Below, piece by piece: positions 36,328-46,296 of a DNA stretch of 64,000 bases. Position numbers and translations under genes: made by a program. The DNA is from Cellulophaga sp. BC115SP (GTDB lineage: Bacteria; Bacteroidota; Bacteroidia; Cytophagales; Spirosomataceae). The first letter of the stretch is position 1. Each line of letters opens with the position of its first letter. Location: assembly GCF_009905545.1 (NCBI RefSeq), contig NZ_JAAALB010000006.1:1-64000 (forward strand), given 5' to 3'. The notes beneath the pieces are model-generated. The model was not told where the DNA came from. It worked only from the letters and a program-made list of their open reading frames with translations, and did no database searches.

Positions 36328-37590
36328 TTAATCTGTCACCTTCATTTTAAATAATTCTTTTGAACGAATCCATACGATGGACACAATAATCATGGTCATC
36401 GTACCTCCAAATATTACTGATGGCACTGTGCCCATTAACTTAGCCAATAGACCTGACTCAAAAGCGCCGATTTCATTAGAAGAGCTCACAAAAATACCAT
36501 TCACCGCCGATACGCGTCCACGCATTTCGTCAGGAGTCCAATATCTCAAAACGGTCTGACGCACGATTACACTTACACTGTCGAAGGCACCCGTAAAAAA
36601 CAAAGCAATCACCGAAATCCATAAGTTTGTTGAAACCGCAAAAATCAGCGTTGCTAATCCAAAGCCTCCCACTGCCAGCAATAAATTTCGCCAAGCGTGT
36701 TTTAATGGTGGAAAATATACCATCATAAACATGGTTAAAATTGCTCCTATTGATGGTGCTGCACGTAAAATACCCAAGCCTTCGGCTCCTACTTTAAGAA
36801 TATCCTCAGCATAGATAGGCAATAGCGCTATTACTCCACCAAAGAGTACCGAAAACAAATCGAGCGATATTGAATAAAGGATAATTTTTGTTTTGAAAAC
36901 AAAAGCAATACCTTCTTTAAGACTTTGAAAAATATTGACTTTCTCCTCTACCTTTTCAGGAATTGGAGGTGCCGTAATAGTGCTAATCAAAAGCATTACC
37001 GTACATAATAGCGCCACCACAAACCAAAGCGAATTAGTCAAGCCCCAATAGGCATACATGAAACCTGCTAAACCTGGTCCTAAAATAGCTCCTGCTTGCC
37101 AAAAAGAACTTGCCCATGTGGTTGCGTTGGCAAATACTTCTTTCGGAATCAAAAATGGATTTAAAGAGGAAGAGGCTGGCGAATAAAAACCTTTGGCTAA
37201 GCCTATCAAAAATATTACACCATAAATGATTGGTAATAAATTGTGTTGTGGCAATTGGGTAGTTGAATGTGTAGCCCAAACCAAAATAACTGAACTCAGA
37301 ATGATGACACTCAAACTGAGCATCAAAATGGTTTTCTTGTTATAAAGGTCAGCCAAATGTCCTCCAAATAATGCTAAAGAGATATAAGGAAGTGCCTCTG
37401 CTAAGCCAATCAAGCCTAATGCCATAGGGTCGTGAGTGACCTTGTACATTTCGTATCCAAGCAAAACTTCCTGAATCAATAAGGCCATTGTAATAAAACT
37501 ATTGGCAAACATATATGCCACAAACTGTGGATATTTCAACGCCTCATAAGGCGATTTTTTTGCAGATGGTGGTGTTAGTTGCTCGCTCAT
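36328..37590 (-). CDS. MFS transporter (EntS-like exporter family)
   Basis: The 420-residue protein has about 12 hydrophobic helices and the MFS loop motif GGHLADLYNKK after helix 2. The second half contains RYWTPDEMRGRVSAVNG, typical of the EntS/MFS_3 exporter group. It would sit in the inner membrane and export a small molecule by proton antiport. The substrate is not evident, as no siderophore genes lie nearby. Its start overlaps the stop of the upstream UbiA-like gene by 4 bp, so the two are co-translated. Confidence 0.9.
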   Translation of the reverse strand: MSEQLTPPSAKKSPYEALKYPQFVAYMFANSFITMALLIQEVLLGYEMYKVTHDPMALGLIGLAEALPYISLALFGGHLADLYNKKTILMLSLSVIILSSVILVWATHSTTQLPQHNLLPIIYGVIFLIGLAKGFYSPASSSLNPFLIPKEVFANATTWASSFWQAGAILGPGLAGFMYAYWGLTNSLWFVVALLCTVMLLISTITAPPIPEKVEEKVNIFQSLKEGIAFVFKTKIILYSISLDLFSVLFGGVIALLPIYAEDILKVGAEGLGILRAAPSIGAILTMFMMVYFPPLKHAWRNLLLAVGGFGLATLIFAVSTNLWISVIALFFTGAFDSVSVIVRQTVLRYWTPDEMRGRVSAVNGIFVSSSNEIGAFESGLLAKLMGTVPSVIFGGTMTMIIVSIVWIRSKELFKMKVTD

Positions 37591-38438
37591 CTAATCAGAA
37601 TAAAAAGAAATAAAGGAATTAAAAATATACCATCTCCCACCCAACGATAACGATCATTTTTTACAAAAAATAATTCAAAATACGTTATTAACACAAGCAC
37701 TGTACTCATGATGATTTCGACAATTCCCAAACCCATCGAATATGGATAAGTACTATGCCAAAGGATAAAAGATGTTGCTATGAGATTGATTACAAAAAGT
37801 CCATATAAAACTTGTCGACAAGCACGTGCTCCCCACATTGACCCTAACGAATGTACTTGCGGATATTTTTGTTGCTCAAATGCTGAAAAAAGCAACAAAT
37901 TTTGAAAGGCAATCACAAAAAAAACGCCTGCCAATGCCCAATCTATCCAGCTAAATACTCTCGAGTGTTGTACGATGGCTGTTCCACATACACCCGACGC
38001 ATACACGAATGCTGTCACTGGCTCTTTATAAGCTTGAAAGATACTATCTGAGGATAATTTACTCACAACTACCAAATAAATAGACGTGATAAAAGCAATC
38101 CCAAAGCCCACCATCAAGGTGAGATAGGTAATATGCCCCAAAAGATATATTCCCAGCAACATAGCCAATGCTACAGATAGCTTCAAACCTTTGGCATACT
38201 GTTTATGAAAACGATGCCTCGGTGTTGCTATTTGTTCGGGCTTTAAGTTATCCAATTGTCTATCTAAGGTGTATATAATAAACACCGCAATACCCAACAA
38301 CCACGTACTGGTTGTTGCATGGGTAAACTTGCCTTCTGGTAGTCGCAAAAAAGCCGCATGACAAATCATGGCTCCAGCTACTACATCTAAGCTCAAGAGG
38401 TTTATTATTTCTAAAAAGCGCTTTAGGATCATATTCAA
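37587..38438 (-). CDS. UbiA-like polytopic membrane protein
   Basis: The 283-residue protein has about eight predicted membrane helices. The segment YTLDRQLDN followed by a basic TPRHRFH loop resembles the first Asp-rich motif of UbiA prenyltransferases, but the canonical NDxxDxxxD is incomplete, and I cannot find a clear second Asp-rich motif. It may be a distant prenyltransferase relative or a non-catalytic homologue. It overlaps the MFS gene by 4 bases and forms an operon with it. The function is uncertain. Confidence 0.6.
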   Translation of the reverse strand: MNMILKRFLEIINLLSLDVVAGAMICHAAFLRLPEGKFTHATTSTWLLGIAVFIIYTLDRQLDNLKPEQIATPRHRFHKQYAKGLKLSVALAMLLGIYLLGHITYLTLMVGFGIAFITSIYLVVVSKLSSDSIFQAYKEPVTAFVYASGVCGTAIVQHSRVFSWIDWALAGVFFVIAFQNLLLFSAFEQQKYPQVHSLGSMWGARACRQVLYGLFVINLIATSFILWHSTYPYSMGLGIVEIIMSTVLVLITYFELFFVKNDRYRWVGDGIFLIPLFLFILIR

Positions 38439-38482
38439 ATGCTACCGCCACAATCTAAGCGCGCAATTGCTTTGTATAGCTT

Positions 38483-39313
38483 TTAACTTATCGAAAACTT
38501 AGCCAACTGGCGTGTTGTTTGCACTGTTATTTCTTCTCCTACACTTACCGTTCCAGTTTGCACAATCAGTACATTTTGTCCAAATAAGATTTTATTTCCA
38601 GCCTTTCGGTAGCTTGAGAGTGTGTGTAATGGTTCTTTCCCAGTCTTTTGTCCTGTTTCGTGATTCAACGTTGTAACAATACATCTGGCGCATGGTTTTA
38701 CCCCCTTGAAAGAGGTTGTGCCTATCGAAAACTCAAACCAAGACTCTTCTTCAAAAGCATTACCACCAGTAAAGACAAAATTTGGACGAAAACGATTAAT
38801 TGGAATTTGTTTTTCTAATCGATTATTCAAATCGTCTAACGATGATTGTCCAATAACCAAAATAGGATAACCATCCGAAAAAGAGGTTATATCTTCTGGC
38901 GTTTGAGCATATTGAGGGTCGACAGGTCGTAAACTTTCGTCGGGCATATAGACCAATCGTACGGGTTTGCCTAGTAATTCACTAAACCATGCACTTGCCT
39001 CCACAGATACTTCATGAGCATCCATCTCATCATCCCAAACTTCTACAGTAATGGTTACTGGAAGATATTCTCCCATATTTACCGAAAGCGTTTTTCCAGA
39101 AGGACTATGTGTTACATGTAGTAAATTCTCTGCTATTGCCGTTTTAAACAAAGCTAAATCTCCCACTTGTCGTTGAGTGACAAACACATTGTCGGCATCA
39201 ATAAGCATCCATCTACGGTCATATTTTAGCCCACGAGTAGTTACTTCCGTTTGCTGTACACTAAAACCACCTAGAGATTTGACAGGATAAATCCAGATTT
39301 CAGAAAGTTGCAT
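38483..39313 (-). CDS. MOSC domain-containing protein (YcbX/mARC-like)
   Basis: The 276-residue protein has the N-terminal MOSC beta-barrel (LSEIWIYPVKSLGGF) and a C-terminal MOSC domain with NRFRPNFVFTGG, the conserved cysteine in CARCIVTT, and GKEPLHTLSSYR. MOSC proteins bind molybdenum cofactor and reduce N-hydroxylated compounds. This one lacks the C-terminal ferredoxin domain of long YcbX proteins, so it needs a separate electron donor. It lies 44 bp before the UbiA-like gene on the same strand. Confidence 0.9.
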   Translation of the reverse strand: MQLSEIWIYPVKSLGGFSVQQTEVTTRGLKYDRRWMLIDADNVFVTQRQVGDLALFKTAIAENLLHVTHSPSGKTLSVNMGEYLPVTITVEVWDDEMDAHEVSVEASAWFSELLGKPVRLVYMPDESLRPVDPQYAQTPEDITSFSDGYPILVIGQSSLDDLNNRLEKQIPINRFRPNFVFTGGNAFEEESWFEFSIGTTSFKGVKPCARCIVTTLNHETGQKTGKEPLHTLSSYRKAGNKILFGQNVLIVQTGTVSVGEEITVQTTRQLAKFSIS

Positions 39314-39458
39314 AGTCGTTTTTTACTTTAAAATTCTTAGACTGTTTTTAGATAGTTATGCGATGGGCTATAAGCCGTAGGCATTAGGTAAAATGTTTAT
39401 TTTATTCCAGAAAATATTGATTTGCTTCACTTTATCTCAAAATCAAATACTTAACTTT

Positions 39459-40307
39459 CTATATCCACTTAAACACCCATTTGATAGTCACTGTGTATAA
39501 CACTACTGCCAACAACCAGCCTACAATCATAAGCGGAAAGTTCAATTCGGTCATGGTGATGACAGAAGGCGAAGGCAATGCGCTATCGGGATATGTCACC
39601 AATAAAAAAGCGTAGATATTATTAGAAGCATGTATTCCTAAAGCTAGTTCCAACTTTCCATCAAAATAGGTCAATAGGGCAAAAAATAAACCTACTCCGA
39701 TATAATAGCTCATAGCTAGAGCAAAACCTACTTTAGCCGTTTCGGGATTGAAACTATGCATCAATCCAAAAAGTACTGAACTTATTACAAGCCCCACAAC
39801 CACATTTCGAGAGCCTATAGCTTGAAATAAATATCCTCTAAATATGAGTTCTTCACAGCTAGTTTGAATAGGCAAAAACAAGAAACCAACAATAAATGCA
39901 GGCAACCATTGTTGAGGGTTCCAAGTAAAGCGGTACATCTCTGGAAAAAACGAATACATACCCAACTCTACGATTGCCGTACACACTAACCATACTGCCG
40001 CAGAACTTGCTACACGCTTCCAATTTACGGAACTTTGTGGTGTAATCAGGGTTTGAAACTCGCGATGATGGCTATTTTTCAACCATACCCATAATGTTAA
40101 AATTCCTCCAGCAAAACTGCCTATTGCTACTAATAAATACCAATGCGAAGCCACGGTTGGTCTTCCACTTTTTATATCGGTCACCAACACTTGCGGAATG
40201 CTAAATATCCCTAGCGCCAACAGTACTAAAATCATCCCTACAATATATCTCCAAGGCTGATTATTACCTATTTTGGCTTGTGCCAGAAAATCATTTTGTG
40301 CTAACAT
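39459..40307 (-). CDS. CPBP family intramembrane metalloprotease
   Basis: The protein has about eight membrane helices and the CPBP (ABI/Rce1-like) motifs: EELIFRG, then HSFNP and HASNN near the C-terminus. These provide the Glu/His/Asn residues expected for the active site. I start at the Met reading MLAQNDFL, 18 codons inside the longest frame, because the extra residues look like non-coding sequence. Bacterial CPBP proteins act on prenylated or membrane peptides, or in bacteriocin immunity. The substrate here is unknown. Confidence 0.85.
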   Translation of the reverse strand: MLAQNDFLAQAKIGNNQPWRYIVGMILVLLALGIFSIPQVLVTDIKSGRPTVASHWYLLVAIGSFAGGILTLWVWLKNSHHREFQTLITPQSSVNWKRVASSAAVWLVCTAIVELGMYSFFPEMYRFTWNPQQWLPAFIVGFLFLPIQTSCEELIFRGYLFQAIGSRNVVVGLVISSVLFGLMHSFNPETAKVGFALAMSYYIGVGLFFALLTYFDGKLELALGIHASNNIYAFLLVTYPDSALPSPSVITMTELNFPLMIVGWLLAVVLYTVTIKWVFKWI

Positions 40308-40431
40308 AGAGGTTTGGGGGTTGGGGTTAAATAGAAGGCTCAGAATACAGGTGTTGTGCAACTTTACGCTTTACAAATGTATGAGAAGAGTATTTTACTT
40401 CCTTTAAAGGACATAGAAAAATACAAATAAA

Positions 40432-40488
40432 AAACAGAGATAGCGATATTTTTCAGTTTATATAGAAAAAATATCGCTATCTCTGTTT
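40432..40488 (-). terminator. Strong intrinsic terminator of the glycan cluster
   Basis: A perfect 22-bp stem (40432-40453 with 40467-40488) is followed on the minus strand by TTTTTTATTTG. It lies 23 bp after the FkbM-type gene and ends the minus-strand run of glycan genes. Confidence 0.9.
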
Positions 40489-40511
40489 GGCTTTGTTTTC
40501 CTCAAAACCAA

Positions 40512-41321
40512 TTACTTTTTCACTGCAAAAATATTCAATTGCAAATCCATCGAAGGATTAGCTTTGTAGGCATGATTAATAAACGGTACAGGTCTATCTT
40601 GTGCATCACGGATGAAGTATCTGAAACCATTTTTTGTCAAAATAGAAAGCAATACATCTAAATCTTGAGGGCGGTTTGGAAACGAATGATATTCAATAAA
40701 GATATGGTCGATATGCCCAATACTATCCGCGCAATCTTGAAAAACCTCCACTTCAGCACCTTCAATATCCATTTTCAACATTTGAATACTTGTATGTTTT
40801 TGCAAGTATTCCTTCAAACGGACAGACTCAATACGCTGTTTTTCGCCTTCACCATAAATCGATGCACCGTCAGAACCTTCGGTCACAAACTCGATTCCTT
40901 GGTCATGAACCCACACGGCTTTGTCAACAATTTCTATCCCTTGAATTCCGTTCACACTCAAATTATCACTTAATATTTTGGCGATTTGAGGATCGGCTTC
41001 AAAAGCAGTAATTTTAGCTTTTGGGTACAATTTCTTAAAGAACAAACAGCTTGTGCCAATATTAGCTCCACAATCCAAAATAACAGGACTATCTGTCTTA
41101 CTTCGGAATCTGTAACTTTGTCCTACAAAAATCTCTTCATGCTGGAACAAAAACGACATACAGTCTGGCACTAAAAACGTAACTCCCTGAAACGAAACAG
41201 TTCGAGGTTGATAACGTGGGACTGTGCCAAATTTGGCCATTAAGCCCAGCAATTCTCGCGCTTCTGGGGTGCGAATATGATGGAAAGGGTATTTTAAGAA
41301 ATATTTTAAGGCAAATAACAT
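40512..41321 (-). CDS. FkbM family methyltransferase
   Basis: The 269-residue protein has the SAM-binding motif ILDCGANIGTSCLFFKK and the following acidic residue in AFEADP, typical of FkbM methyltransferases. MLKMDIEGAEVEVFQ is the conserved post-motif of this family. Such enzymes O-methylate sugars on polysaccharides or natural products. It is the last gene of the glycan cluster, 52 bp after the upstream glycosyltransferase, and ends at a strong terminator. Confidence 0.9.
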   Translation of the reverse strand: MLFALKYFLKYPFHHIRTPEARELLGLMAKFGTVPRYQPRTVSFQGVTFLVPDCMSFLFQHEEIFVGQSYRFRSKTDSPVILDCGANIGTSCLFFKKLYPKAKITAFEADPQIAKILSDNLSVNGIQGIEIVDKAVWVHDQGIEFVTEGSDGASIYGEGEKQRIESVRLKEYLQKHTSIQMLKMDIEGAEVEVFQDCADSIGHIDHIFIEYHSFPNRPQDLDVLLSILTKNGFRYFIRDAQDRPVPFINHAYKANPSMDLQLNIFAVKK

Positions 41322-41373
41322 ATCTTGGAATACGTGATTATGGAGTTATAGAAACCTCTTTTCAAATCAAAAC

Positions 41374-42588
41374 TTACTTTTTCATGACGTACTTAAACGC
41401 CTCACAATAGTTTTTAATCACTACGTGGATATTCACCTCATTTTTGATAATATCACCTGAACGTAATCCCATTTCCTTGGTTTTCTCTGGATTACTCATC
41501 ATACTTTCAAGCTTTTGATATAAATCTTCGGCATCACCATTTTTGAAGATATACCCGTTATATCCATCACGAACAAGCTTTTTCTCTGTACCATCCGCCA
41601 CTGAGCAAATAATAGGTTTATCAAAACACATTGCATCGTTGATAGACAAACCACCCATACCTGCCAACACATACACCAATGAAGCATTGAAATATTGTCC
41701 CAATTGCGTCATTTCATACACTGCACCAGCAAATTCAACACTTTCTTCTATTCCTAAATCTTTCGCTTGTTGCTTGAGATTATCTAGTTCAGGGCCAGTA
41801 CCTACAATGGCTAATTTAGCGATAGGAAACTTTTTGAGCAATTTGGCAAAAACATCCATCAACAAATCCACACGTTTCCATTTTACTAAGCGTCCAACGT
41901 GCAAAAGTCGTAGAGGATTATCTGGCAAAACGGTGTTTACTCCTTCGATTTTCGCTCTCTCGTTGAAGATAATATCCGTATCAGGAGAATTATAAATTAC
42001 AAAAATTTTCTCCTTTGGCACGCCATAACTTCCAAAAACGTCTATTGCCTCCTCGGTATAATCCACATGAGCATCTACCATATTGAAAGCTCTTTTATAG
42101 GTATATTTCAACAAGCTATATTTCAGCTTAAATGCCAAACTTGAAGGCTTCAATTCCGTTTTCAAGGTTTCGGTTACGGCACCACCTTTGGCATAATAAT
42201 CGAGCGCTTCTTGGAATTTTGGGATATTAAAAGGAATCTCTTTCAGAATCAATTTGATACCCATGCTACGGATTTTCCAAAGCAGCAAGGGATTGTAAAC
42301 AAAAGTCAAAATATAAGGCCAAATCGTAACAATAACATCAGGCTTTTCTGCCTCAATCGTTTCCAAAAAATTCTTGAAAAATGGTTTTCCCCAAGCCGTT
42401 TTATATTCTTCCAAAAAGTGTACCTTAAACTCAACACCATCCAAAGTTTGGTGCACACCTGCACCTACGCTTTTTCCTTGGCTTTTAGGAGCAATCACCA
42501 CAATCTCCTGCCCTTCTACTTGGTTTAGTCGATTGAGTACTAAATTATAATAATGCGGCAATCCACCAAATGTGAATAGTATCTTCAT
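41374..42588 (-). CDS. GT4-family glycosyltransferase
   Basis: The 404-residue protein has a two-Rossmann GT-B fold. The C-terminal donor-binding half reads LLHVGRLVKWKRVDLLMDVF and later AMCFDKPIICS. The N-terminus carries the acceptor-side motif FGGLPHYYNLVLNRL. GT4 enzymes transfer sugars from nucleotide donors with retention. Which sugar is transferred is not evident. It lies 14 bp after the flippase gene and is cotranscribed with it. Confidence 0.9.
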   Translation of the reverse strand: MKILFTFGGLPHYYNLVLNRLNQVEGQEIVVIAPKSQGKSVGAGVHQTLDGVEFKVHFLEEYKTAWGKPFFKNFLETIEAEKPDVIVTIWPYILTFVYNPLLLWKIRSMGIKLILKEIPFNIPKFQEALDYYAKGGAVTETLKTELKPSSLAFKLKYSLLKYTYKRAFNMVDAHVDYTEEAIDVFGSYGVPKEKIFVIYNSPDTDIIFNERAKIEGVNTVLPDNPLRLLHVGRLVKWKRVDLLMDVFAKLLKKFPIAKLAIVGTGPELDNLKQQAKDLGIEESVEFAGAVYEMTQLGQYFNASLVYVLAGMGGLSINDAMCFDKPIICSVADGTEKKLVRDGYNGYIFKNGDAEDLYQKLESMMSNPEKTKEMGLRSGDIIKNEVNIHVVIKNYCEAFKYVMKK

Positions 42589-42602
42589 ATTATTAGCTTT
42601 TG

Positions 42603-44111
42603 CTATTTGATCAATTTTAGTTTACGTAAAATACCCATCACCGTTTTGTTGGCATCTTCGGATATTTTGAAATACAATACGCCTCCTCCAAATACAGCAC
42701 AAATCAATAGAGAACGTACTGCTACTGTCATCATTATTCCTACCAATCCAGACCCTAAAGTAGGAATAAGCGTTGCCAAGAAATAGGTCAATATAAACAA
42801 CCCTAAAACTTTTACAGTCGCCGAAGTAAATGGTTGAAGTTTGAGTTTAAAAAGAATAAAGAAATACTTGGTGGCATTATAAACCACTACCGAAGTTAGC
42901 GCTGCCAGTGCTGCGCCATTGAAGCTATAAATGGGTATTAAAATCAAATTTGTTACGATAATCAATACTGCCAACAACACGTAAAAAGCTAAATCATAAC
43001 GGTAATATTTCGAATTGATTAATATCTCCGAGTTGAGCCCAGTAGCCATATCAATCACCTTACTCATACCAAAGAAAAACACCACCCAACGACCTTGCGA
43101 ATAAATATCTGCTTTGGGTAAAAGTTGGAAAATTTCGTCGACATTACACCAAATTCCAAGAAATAAAAAACCTCCTACAATGAATAAAACTAGTGAAGAT
43201 TTTCGGTAAATTTCTTCAATATGTGCCATATCATTTTTCTGCCAAGACTCTGCCAATAGTGGCAAACTGATAGAGGCAATGGCATTTCGTGGAATGGCAA
43301 TCACAAGGGCTATTCTAGATGCAATATCAAAAATAGCCGTAGTATTTAACCCTCCGTCGTAGGCAGGCAACATGATTTTTTCAACATGTTGAATCAGCGT
43401 GAAACTAGCTCCTGCCAACAATACCCATAAGCCATATTGGTACATTTCCTTGAATAAAGGACTTCTATAGATGTTCCAATCAATGGTCAAGTAGAGCTTT
43501 CCTAGTATTTTGATATAAGCAAACAAGGCAATAATACCTAGTATATAGGTTACTACGGTAATACCAATTAATTGTTCGAAGGATATATATCCTAAACCAA
43601 AAAGAATCACTAATAATCCATTAGATAGACGAAGCCCTAACTCCCGAATAATGGCAGGAACTACTATACGCAAATGCACCTTTGCATAAGCTTCCAATAC
43701 AGAAATATAAGCAATACAAAAAGTCAGCGGCAGCATATAATAGTAATACTGACTCAGTAGTGGTGACTTACTTTCGTAAATCCCATTAAACACCGATTGT
43801 AAAGAAAGATATAGAATTGCGAAGATTCCTAAGCCAACCAATGGAGTTACCAATAAAAAACCTAAAAAGCCATTATGTCGTTTTTCATCATCAGCAAAAC
43901 GATTGAAATAACGTGTAGCAATATGCGGCACCCCAATTTGGGCAAATGAAGCAAAAACGGTTGTAAAGCTGACCATAGCCGAAGCATACAGACCAAACTG
44001 TTCTTGCGTCAAAAATTTATTGTAAATAACAAGGACGTTCAATACCCCCACTGCCGTTCCTACATAAGTAACGATTGAACTTTTTAATCCTTGACGAATA
44101 ATAATGCCCAT
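42603..44111 (-). CDS. Wzx-like polysaccharide flippase (MOP superfamily)
   Basis: The 502-residue protein has 12-14 hydrophobic helices and the opening of Wzx-like flippases (YVGTAVGVLNVLVIYNKFLTQ). It would flip lipid-linked oligosaccharide across the inner membrane. Its place between two glycosyltransferases and two methyltransferases supports a role in an O-antigen or exopolysaccharide pathway. Sequence alone cannot separate the two. No polymerase (Wzy) is visible in the window. Confidence 0.9.
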   Translation of the reverse strand: MGIIIRQGLKSSIVTYVGTAVGVLNVLVIYNKFLTQEQFGLYASAMVSFTTVFASFAQIGVPHIATRYFNRFADDEKRHNGFLGFLLVTPLVGLGIFAILYLSLQSVFNGIYESKSPLLSQYYYYMLPLTFCIAYISVLEAYAKVHLRIVVPAIIRELGLRLSNGLLVILFGLGYISFEQLIGITVVTYILGIIALFAYIKILGKLYLTIDWNIYRSPLFKEMYQYGLWVLLAGASFTLIQHVEKIMLPAYDGGLNTTAIFDIASRIALVIAIPRNAIASISLPLLAESWQKNDMAHIEEIYRKSSLVLFIVGGFLFLGIWCNVDEIFQLLPKADIYSQGRWVVFFFGMSKVIDMATGLNSEILINSKYYRYDLAFYVLLAVLIIVTNLILIPIYSFNGAALAALTSVVVYNATKYFFILFKLKLQPFTSATVKVLGLFILTYFLATLIPTLGSGLVGIMMTVAVRSLLICAVFGGGVLYFKISEDANKTVMGILRKLKLIK

Positions 44112-44121
44112 AATTTATTGA

Positions 44122-44135
44122 GTGATTTAGCGAGT
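44122..44135 (+). repeat. Interspersed GTGATTTAGCGAGT motif
   Basis: This 14-mer lies just upstream of the flippase start, inside a run of related TTGAGTGATT and GGTGATTGAG words. The identical 14-mer occurs at 52539-52552, and a degenerate inverted form near 62416-62437. All three are intergenic, or touch only a stop codon. Confidence 0.55.
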
Positions 44136-44269
44136 TGGTGATTGAGCGATTAAATATCTATCCATAAAATACTAGTTATCAATATAATTAATCACTTTTA
44201 CCGCTCTTAAACTTCTTTACAAAACGACCAAATTGGAATTAAAACTTCCTAATTGTATTTCTTTAGCTA

Positions 44270-45001
44270 TTAACTTTTTATTGCAATACGACCTGTGTAA
44301 TCGATACGGTTTAACAACAATGAACCGTTGAAATACTCATCAACTGCACGCTTACATCCTTCCCAGTGACCATAATCATCGATCACCAAAACTCCTTTTT
44401 GAATCAATAAAGGATATAAATATTTCAACTCATGAGCCGTTGACTCGTACCAGTCGGTATCCAAACGCAACAAAGCAATCGGTGCATCAGGCATCGTAGC
44501 AGGGATAGTATCTTCTACTTTTCCTTTTACAAAATGTACCAAATCTTGAGGATATCCCGTTGATCGCATATTAGTTTGCACATCATTAAGATCCGCCAGA
44601 CACCACACAGAATTTTCTTTATTTTCGACATTTTGATCCATCAACTCCTTGGCTTGTCCACCACGAAAATCTACGTCATCAGCTGTTGGCTCAGACATTC
44701 CTTCGTAGGTATCATACAAGTAAAGCTTACGATTAGTGACGCCTAGTTCTTTTAAAGTTAGGGCAATCATCATTGAGCTTCCGCCTCTCCAAACACCACA
44801 TTCCACAAAACTCCCTGCAATATTATTTTTGACTATATATGTAACAGCATTATATAGTGCGTACATACGCTCGACGCTAGTCATCGTGTAAGGACGACAC
44901 GCCTTTAAGATTTTCAAAAATGTTGGATCGTTGATAAAATCTTCCTCTTTTTGCACTTTGGCAATCTTATAGCCAAACGGTTTTAATAATTTGCTAATCA
45001 T
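44270..45001 (-). CDS. TylF/MycF family O-methyltransferase
   Basis: The 243-residue protein matches macrocin-O-methyltransferase-type enzymes: SAM site FVECGVWRGGSSMMIAL, metal-binding acidic residues in LLRLDTDWYEST and VLVIDDYGHWEGCKRAV. In glycan clusters such enzymes methylate sugar hydroxyls. The substrate is unknown. It lies 158 bp before the flippase on the same strand, behind the terminator of the next glycosyltransferase gene, so it may have its own promoter. Confidence 0.9.
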   Translation of the reverse strand: MISKLLKPFGYKIAKVQKEEDFINDPTFLKILKACRPYTMTSVERMYALYNAVTYIVKNNIAGSFVECGVWRGGSSMMIALTLKELGVTNRKLYLYDTYEGMSEPTADDVDFRGGQAKELMDQNVENKENSVWCLADLNDVQTNMRSTGYPQDLVHFVKGKVEDTIPATMPDAPIALLRLDTDWYESTAHELKYLYPLLIQKGVLVIDDYGHWEGCKRAVDEYFNGSLLLNRIDYTGRIAIKS

Positions 45002-45092
45002 AAATTTATTGGAGTAAACGGAAATGGATTGTGAGCTTCGTAACTCAGAAATTATGTAAATCTAATCGAATCTATTTTGTCTATTTTGAAAA

Positions 45093-45122
45093 TAGCCGCC
45101 AGATGATTTATCATGGCGGCTA
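45093..45122 (-). terminator. Terminator of the upstream glycosyltransferase
   Basis: A GC-rich stem (TAGCCGCCA at 45093-45101 with 45114-45122) is followed on the minus strand by TTTTC and lies 73 bp past the glycosyltransferase stop. Confidence 0.65.
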
Positions 45123-45195
45123 CATACCTACATAAAGCCCACAAAAATAGACAATCTAATCTTAAAATGCTACATTCTAAACCTTAGTAAAAATA

Positions 45196-46296
45196 TCATT
45201 TTTCTAATATCTCTCTCAGCGTATCAACTCTTTTCGACATTTCGTAATAATCCTCCATGTGTTGACGAGCACTTCTTCCCATTTGTCCACAGAGTTCTGG
45301 ATTATTTATCAATAGGGTCATGTACTTGGCCATTTCCTCCCAATCTCCTTCATTCACTAGAAAACCCGTTTTTTCGTGAACCACAGCATCTTTGATACCT
45401 GCATGATAAGTACTTACAATCGGTAATCCAACGGCCGAAGCTTCTAATATAGATACTGGTGTTCCTTCCGAATCTCCATTTGGCGCAAACATAGAATGTT
45501 GCACAAAAACTCTTGCGGTTTTTAATAAATCAATAATCTCTGCGGGTCTTTTAACACCTAATAATTCTACCTGAGATTCAATTCCTAACTCTTTTACCAG
45601 TGCTTTTGCCTCTTCCCAAAGCTCGCCTTCACCGATCATTTTTAGTTTAGCATCTGGTACTGTTTGTAATACCTTGTGAAAAGCCCTTATGGTTGAAAAA
45701 GGCGATTTTTTAGCCGTAAATCTACCAACTGCCATGAATATCTTATCGTTGTTTTCTGGTGTCCCCAAGGTAAACAAGCTTGTATTAACAAAACAAGAGT
45801 TGAAGATAACCTTATCAGGGTCTGCTCCAAACTCGATAAGCTTATTTCTCATGTCCCTCGAAACAGCAATAATTCCTTTTACCGTCTTAAACATCTTCTG
45901 GTAGGTAGGCAAATACTTGTCTAAGGTAGCTTTGTCGTTTGCGTCAAATCCATGAAAATGAACCACCAATCCAACATTAGCTTTTACACAAGCATCGTTG
46001 ATTGTTGCCCCCATTGGACCATATTGAGCTAACACAACATCTATGTTGTTTTTGGTTAAATATCTGGCTAAGAAAAACGTATAAACTTTATGATAAAGAC
46101 TAGGTAATACATTTCTCAAACCTCCTCGTACATAAAGAATATTGAAAGGAAAAGGAAGAAAGGATACATCATTTTTGTCAAGAGACGGATACCAACCCTC
46201 ATAAATCGTGATTTTAGGTTGCAGTTGTTCTATTTGATCATGGATAAAAGTTTCACTGAATCGAAACTTATTAGGGTATGCAAAGCAAAGGTTCAT
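45196..46296 (-). CDS. GT4-family glycosyltransferase
   Basis: The 366-residue protein is a GT-B glycosyltransferase. The C-terminal half carries MAVGRFTAKKSPFSTIRAF, then PVSILEASAVGLPIVST, the conserved E-x7-E-type donor site. The pattern resembles colanic-acid-type transferases. It is on the same strand as the flippase cluster but is separated by 195 bp and a terminator-like hairpin. The acceptor and donor are unknown. Confidence 0.9.
   Translation of the reverse strand: MNLCFAYPNKFRFSETFIHDQIEQLQPKITIYEGWYPSLDKNDVSFLPFPFNILYVRGGLRNVLPSLYHKVYTFFLARYLTKNNIDVVLAQYGPMGATINDACVKANVGLVVHFHGFDANDKATLDKYLPTYQKMFKTVKGIIAVSRDMRNKLIEFGADPDKVIFNSCFVNTSLFTLGTPENNDKIFMAVGRFTAKKSPFSTIRAFHKVLQTVPDAKLKMIGEGELWEEAKALVKELGIESQVELLGVKRPAEIIDLLKTARVFVQHSMFAPNGDSEGTPVSILEASAVGLPIVSTYHAGIKDAVVHEKTGFLVNEGDWEEMAKYMTLLINNPELCGQMGRSARQHMEDYYEMSKRVDTLREILEK

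Noticed and set aside
36016-36354. 112-codon plus-strand open frame
   Set aside because: It crosses a palindromic hairpin and the MFS stop, has no recognisable domain and no promoter-like sequence.
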